Source: Ceratodon purpureus
Lineage: Eukaryota; Streptophyta; Bryopsida; Pseudoditrichales; Ditrichaceae
Direction: 5' to 3'
NCBI GenBank assembly: GCA_014871385.1
Contig: CM026425.1
Coordinates: 1,054,001-1,118,000 of the forward strand
Length of the DNA: 64,000 nt
In this document: positions 61,509 to 64,000 of the stretch, one piece after another
Layout of the letters: each line of letters starts with the position of its first letter
How positions within the stretch are numbered: position 1 is the stretch's first letter
Notes under the pieces: generated by a model
Databases searched by the model: none
The model's input: the letters and a program-made list of their open reading frames with translations, nothing else
Told to the model about the DNA's origin: nothing
Made by a program: the position numbers and the translations under genes

Positions 61509-64000
61509 CTACGGATCCATAAGGTTAGCAGCATCAAGGTTAGCCAATGCGTTTACTCGATCTTGCTTTGGGATCTTCCGTGTCTTGGGGTTTTCTTTTG
61601 TTGTGGACTTTGCAAAGAGCACTGAAGTTACATGAACTTGCTCTGGTCGTCGATCTTCTCGTACCCAAGTAGCGTCCCAGCAATTCTCGTACTTCGTCTT
61701 CGGGTCGGTGTGGCGATTTCTGGGCTCCCAGAATTCGATAGTGAACTGGCCATAGTCCGCATTTCGTTCATCACGATTGACCGCTGAACATGCTCTCCCT
61801 AACCAGACGGGATAAATATCTGGGTCGGAGGGACGAAGTAGGACCCAAGCCCCTGGTAGGACATCTCGCCATGGGTTCAAGGCGGGCTTCGGTTGAGCGG
61901 ACTTGGGGCCACAATAGGGCTCGGGTTCTTCATCCTCAGGTGTGACATCCGTCTCGGGGAGGAGGCATAGAGGTGCACTCTCCATACCTGACCAGTCATG
62001 ATTAGGCCAGAAACCCTCTACCAAGGTCGTCACGGTTGAAGGAAGAGGTTTCTCCAATTCTGCGAGAATGCCCTTCCAGTAATCAATATACGGAGGAAAA
62101 TCCTTGCGAAATCCGGAACATTCAAGCATCCCGCGTTCCCAAAATTCGATGTAACCTTGAATTCCACCCTTGAGGAATGACTTCTTAACGAGATTTTTGG
62201 AAACTTGTTCTCTTGCCTTGTCTTGGTTGCCAGTGGACGCAACAGTCTCATCACCCCACAAATTCTTGAAAGGGACTGGATTGGGGATGCCAGATGGTAT
62301 CTTCGGATTTCCATCAGCATCCGCCTTGAATAGACGGATAGCCGGCTTGTTCCTAGGTAGCCAGTGTTGGTCAACTGCAAACTCCTTGAATTGCATGACG
62401 GGCCACCCGCTTTCGTCTACATAGAATTTGAAGAGGTGCATATTTCCCAAACCCACGAGAACATCCGCTCCGTCAATGAGATAGCCTTCCACGAACGATT
62501 TGAAATCCGCAACCTCCTGAACAAACTCGGGCATGAAACTCAATTCCTGGGATTTCATGAAGGCCAACATCAAGTCCGCAACAATGTAAGTATTCTGACT
62601 CTTCAAGGTCTTAGACAGATGGCTAAAGTAGGCATCAATATCCTCGTGCGTGTGCCCCACCAATAAGAAACCAGCCTGGATCTCTTTGAATACACGCCGA
62701 TAAGTAAGCATCGACAAGAACCCCATCAGGAATTGATTCTTGTTGTCCTTTGCGGAGTTATCCAACTGCAAATAAAGTTTCACTGGGAGCGGAACGCGTT
62801 CACTGGAGTTATTCGTTACTTGGGGTAGTACGTCAAAACATCTGGACTTTCCCTTGAGGATGGCTCGAAAGAAGGAGTTAGCGGGCTCATGAGGGAACAG
62901 TTTGCCAGATTGACGAATGGGTGGTTCCTCAAGACGCCGAAGCAGTCTCGCAAGCGAGGAGATAGTGTAGTTAGAGTCGCCTGGCCACAAGTCTGTCGAG
63001 AAGTGGGCGTAGGCACCGTCGCCGTGCCCATGCGTAACCATGCCCGTGACATTCATAGGAAACTGTCCCAACGGTGAAGTATGTTTCGTGGAAACGCGCA
63101 TTCGAGGAATAGCCGTCTTTGCGGTATCCATTTTGTCGTGGATAATACAAAGTATTTCGCCCTTCTGCCTCTTTGACTCCTCCCTCCAAGTGTGGTACAG
63201 ACGCCTACAAGACGACTGAAGATTGCAATGGTCCTGTTTCTGTTTCACAAACTTGAGGTATTCTGGCGATCCCTTCACTGATCGGTCAATGTACTGGAGA
63301 AGAGTGTCGCACTCTGTGCACTTCGCGAAGGAACTCCCAACGGGTTTGATTGCGACATTCTTAAAGTGCTGCTTCTTCAGCCTACTTATGGCTGATTGAG
63401 ACACCGCTGGTAACCCAAATTCTAAGTTGGTCTGCATATCAATCCAAAAAATCTACTAGTCAGAGATGTACCCTACTTGTACTCTTCATAAGCATTAGCA
63501 ATGTGGAAATGAAGCAGGAATGCAATATTAAAGATGTTTAATCTAGAGAGTTCGTAGGATCCTACGATCCCAAAATACACCATCAATTTTGTGTAAACAT
63601 TTCCTCCCAACTTAGAGATCGTAGGATCCTACGATCCCAGAGTAGATGGGAATTTTGTGTAAACATTTCTTTCCGACTTAGAGATCGTAGGATCCTACGA
63701 TCACGTAGGAGAGTAATTGGTAGCGGGTCACTATGGATCGCTAATAATAAAAGGTCACTACAGTAATTTGTGAACCCCGTTAAAGATCGGGTGAACCGAT
63801 GTTCCAAGTCGTCGGATCGTAGGATCCTACGACCTCAGGATTATCAAGCAGATGTCCCATGAAAGATACACTGAATTGACAAGAGGGCGTGTTGTTCGTA
63901 GTTAGTACCTGGGTGGCGTCTTGTTGGATCATTTTCCAACTGTGACCAGAGGGTAGAAACTTCAGTGTGTCCATCCTGCCAGGTGCTATCATTCTCATCT
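61509..64000 (-). CDS. DDE-like transposase (DUF7869-like) with C-terminal reader-like domain, 5' partial
   Basis: Main exon 63431-61509 (acceptor ATGCAG), joined in phase 0 to an upstream exon whose donor GTACTA lies at 63908 and which runs out of the window. A zinc-binding start (CTECDTLLQYI...CNLQSSC) precedes the catalytic-like core: IIHDKMDTAKTAIPR (Asp), LYLQLDNSAKDNKN (Asp/Asn), FLLVGHTHEDIDAYFSHLSK (His, Glu, Asp). This order is typical of a transposase-like family found in many plant transposons. About 100 residues near the C-terminus (PGAWVLLRPSDPDIYPVWLGRA...GQFTIEFWEP...YENCWDATW) look like a BAH/Tudor-type chromatin-reader barrel. The frame is uninterrupted over 640 codons, so the gene may be functional. 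Confidence 0.7.
63550..63702. repeat. ~66-bp tandem array with three palindromes in the transposase intron
   Basis: Palindromes start at 63550, 63618 and 63683 (68 and 65 bp apart). Unit text AATTTTGTGTAAACATTTC and CAACTTAGA repeats. A fourth palindrome lies outside the array at 63815. All sit in the intron 63432-63908. Only the palindrome is shared with the 92-bp and 150-bp arrays; the spacer sequences differ. Confidence 0.9.

Larger units (their letters stand above)
59180..64000. mobile_element. Element with DUF7869-like transposase and GATCGTAGGATCCTACGATC palindromes (right end outside window)
   Basis: Defined by the spread of one palindrome family (59,188-63,834) around a minus-strand transposase gene and an accessory gene. 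No terminal inverted repeat could be placed at the left; the right end lies beyond the window. The class assignment comes from the transposase, not from termini. Confidence 0.6.

Noticed and set aside
1-64000. CRISPR arrays, bacterial operons, ribosome binding sites
   Set aside because: The palindromic tandem repeats look superficially CRISPR-like, but spacing is fixed, spacers are repeated copies rather than unique, and the genes are eukaryotic with introns.

Overview
This is nuclear DNA from a plant. The genes are split by GT-AG introns, and one gene encodes a BRUTUS-type hemerythrin E3 ligase, a family typical of green plants. Three host-type genes sit in a sea of transposons. Long CT-rich leaders, small introns and the transposon set fit a seed-free land plant such as a bryophyte or lycophyte, but the sequence alone does not fix the species.

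Layout. (A) 1-8.2 kb: the right part of an element with a multi-exon gene that ends in FCP1/HAD-like phosphatase exons. It is sprinkled with a 20-bp palindrome of the type CATCG..GATC..CGATG. (B) 8.2-12.1 kb: mostly non-coding, with one doubtful small ORF. (C) 12.1-15.6 kb: a CCGG-rich relic whose minus-strand gene is killed only by in-frame stops. (D) 15.6-19.5 kb: a Ty1/copia gag scrap, an AT-rich intronless PRP31 copy and a long (TATG)n microsatellite. (E) 19.6-24.1 kb: a coiled-coil RING E3 ligase gene. (F) 24,486-38,390: a complete 13.9-kb Mutator-like element with ~300-bp terminal inverted repeats and an exact 9-bp target duplication. It encodes a Ulp1-type protein, a SWIM-finger MULE transposase and two small proteins. 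(G) 38.4-43.0 kb: a heavy-metal-associated (HMA) protein gene. (H) 43.05-48.6 kb: four ~0.9-kb TTAA-flanked MITE-like elements. (J) 49.4-57.3 kb: a complete 16-exon BRUTUS gene. (I) 59.2-64.0 kb: part of an element with a DDE-like transposase (DUF7869-like), an acidic accessory protein and three tandem arrays.

The main discovery candidate is a set of element-specific DNA 'signatures'. The elements in A and I, and in weaker form the MITEs in H, carry many copies of palindromes that all fit one 18-bp template, ATCG-NNR-GATC-YNN-CGAT. The three variable arm bases differ by element. Copies sit in introns, tandem arrays and even an exon. Separately, the Mutator-like element in F carries at least 28 exact copies of the octamer GTGACACT/AGTGTCAC across its TIRs, exons and spacers; about 0.4 would be expected by chance. 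This resembles the short motifs read by VANC anti-silencing proteins in Arabidopsis VANDAL Mutator elements, and suggests that several unrelated transposons here use private recognition codes.

Limits: exon joins were inferred by eye from splice signals and phase agreement. Names such as DUF7869-like or ParB-like rest on pattern recognition, with no database search.
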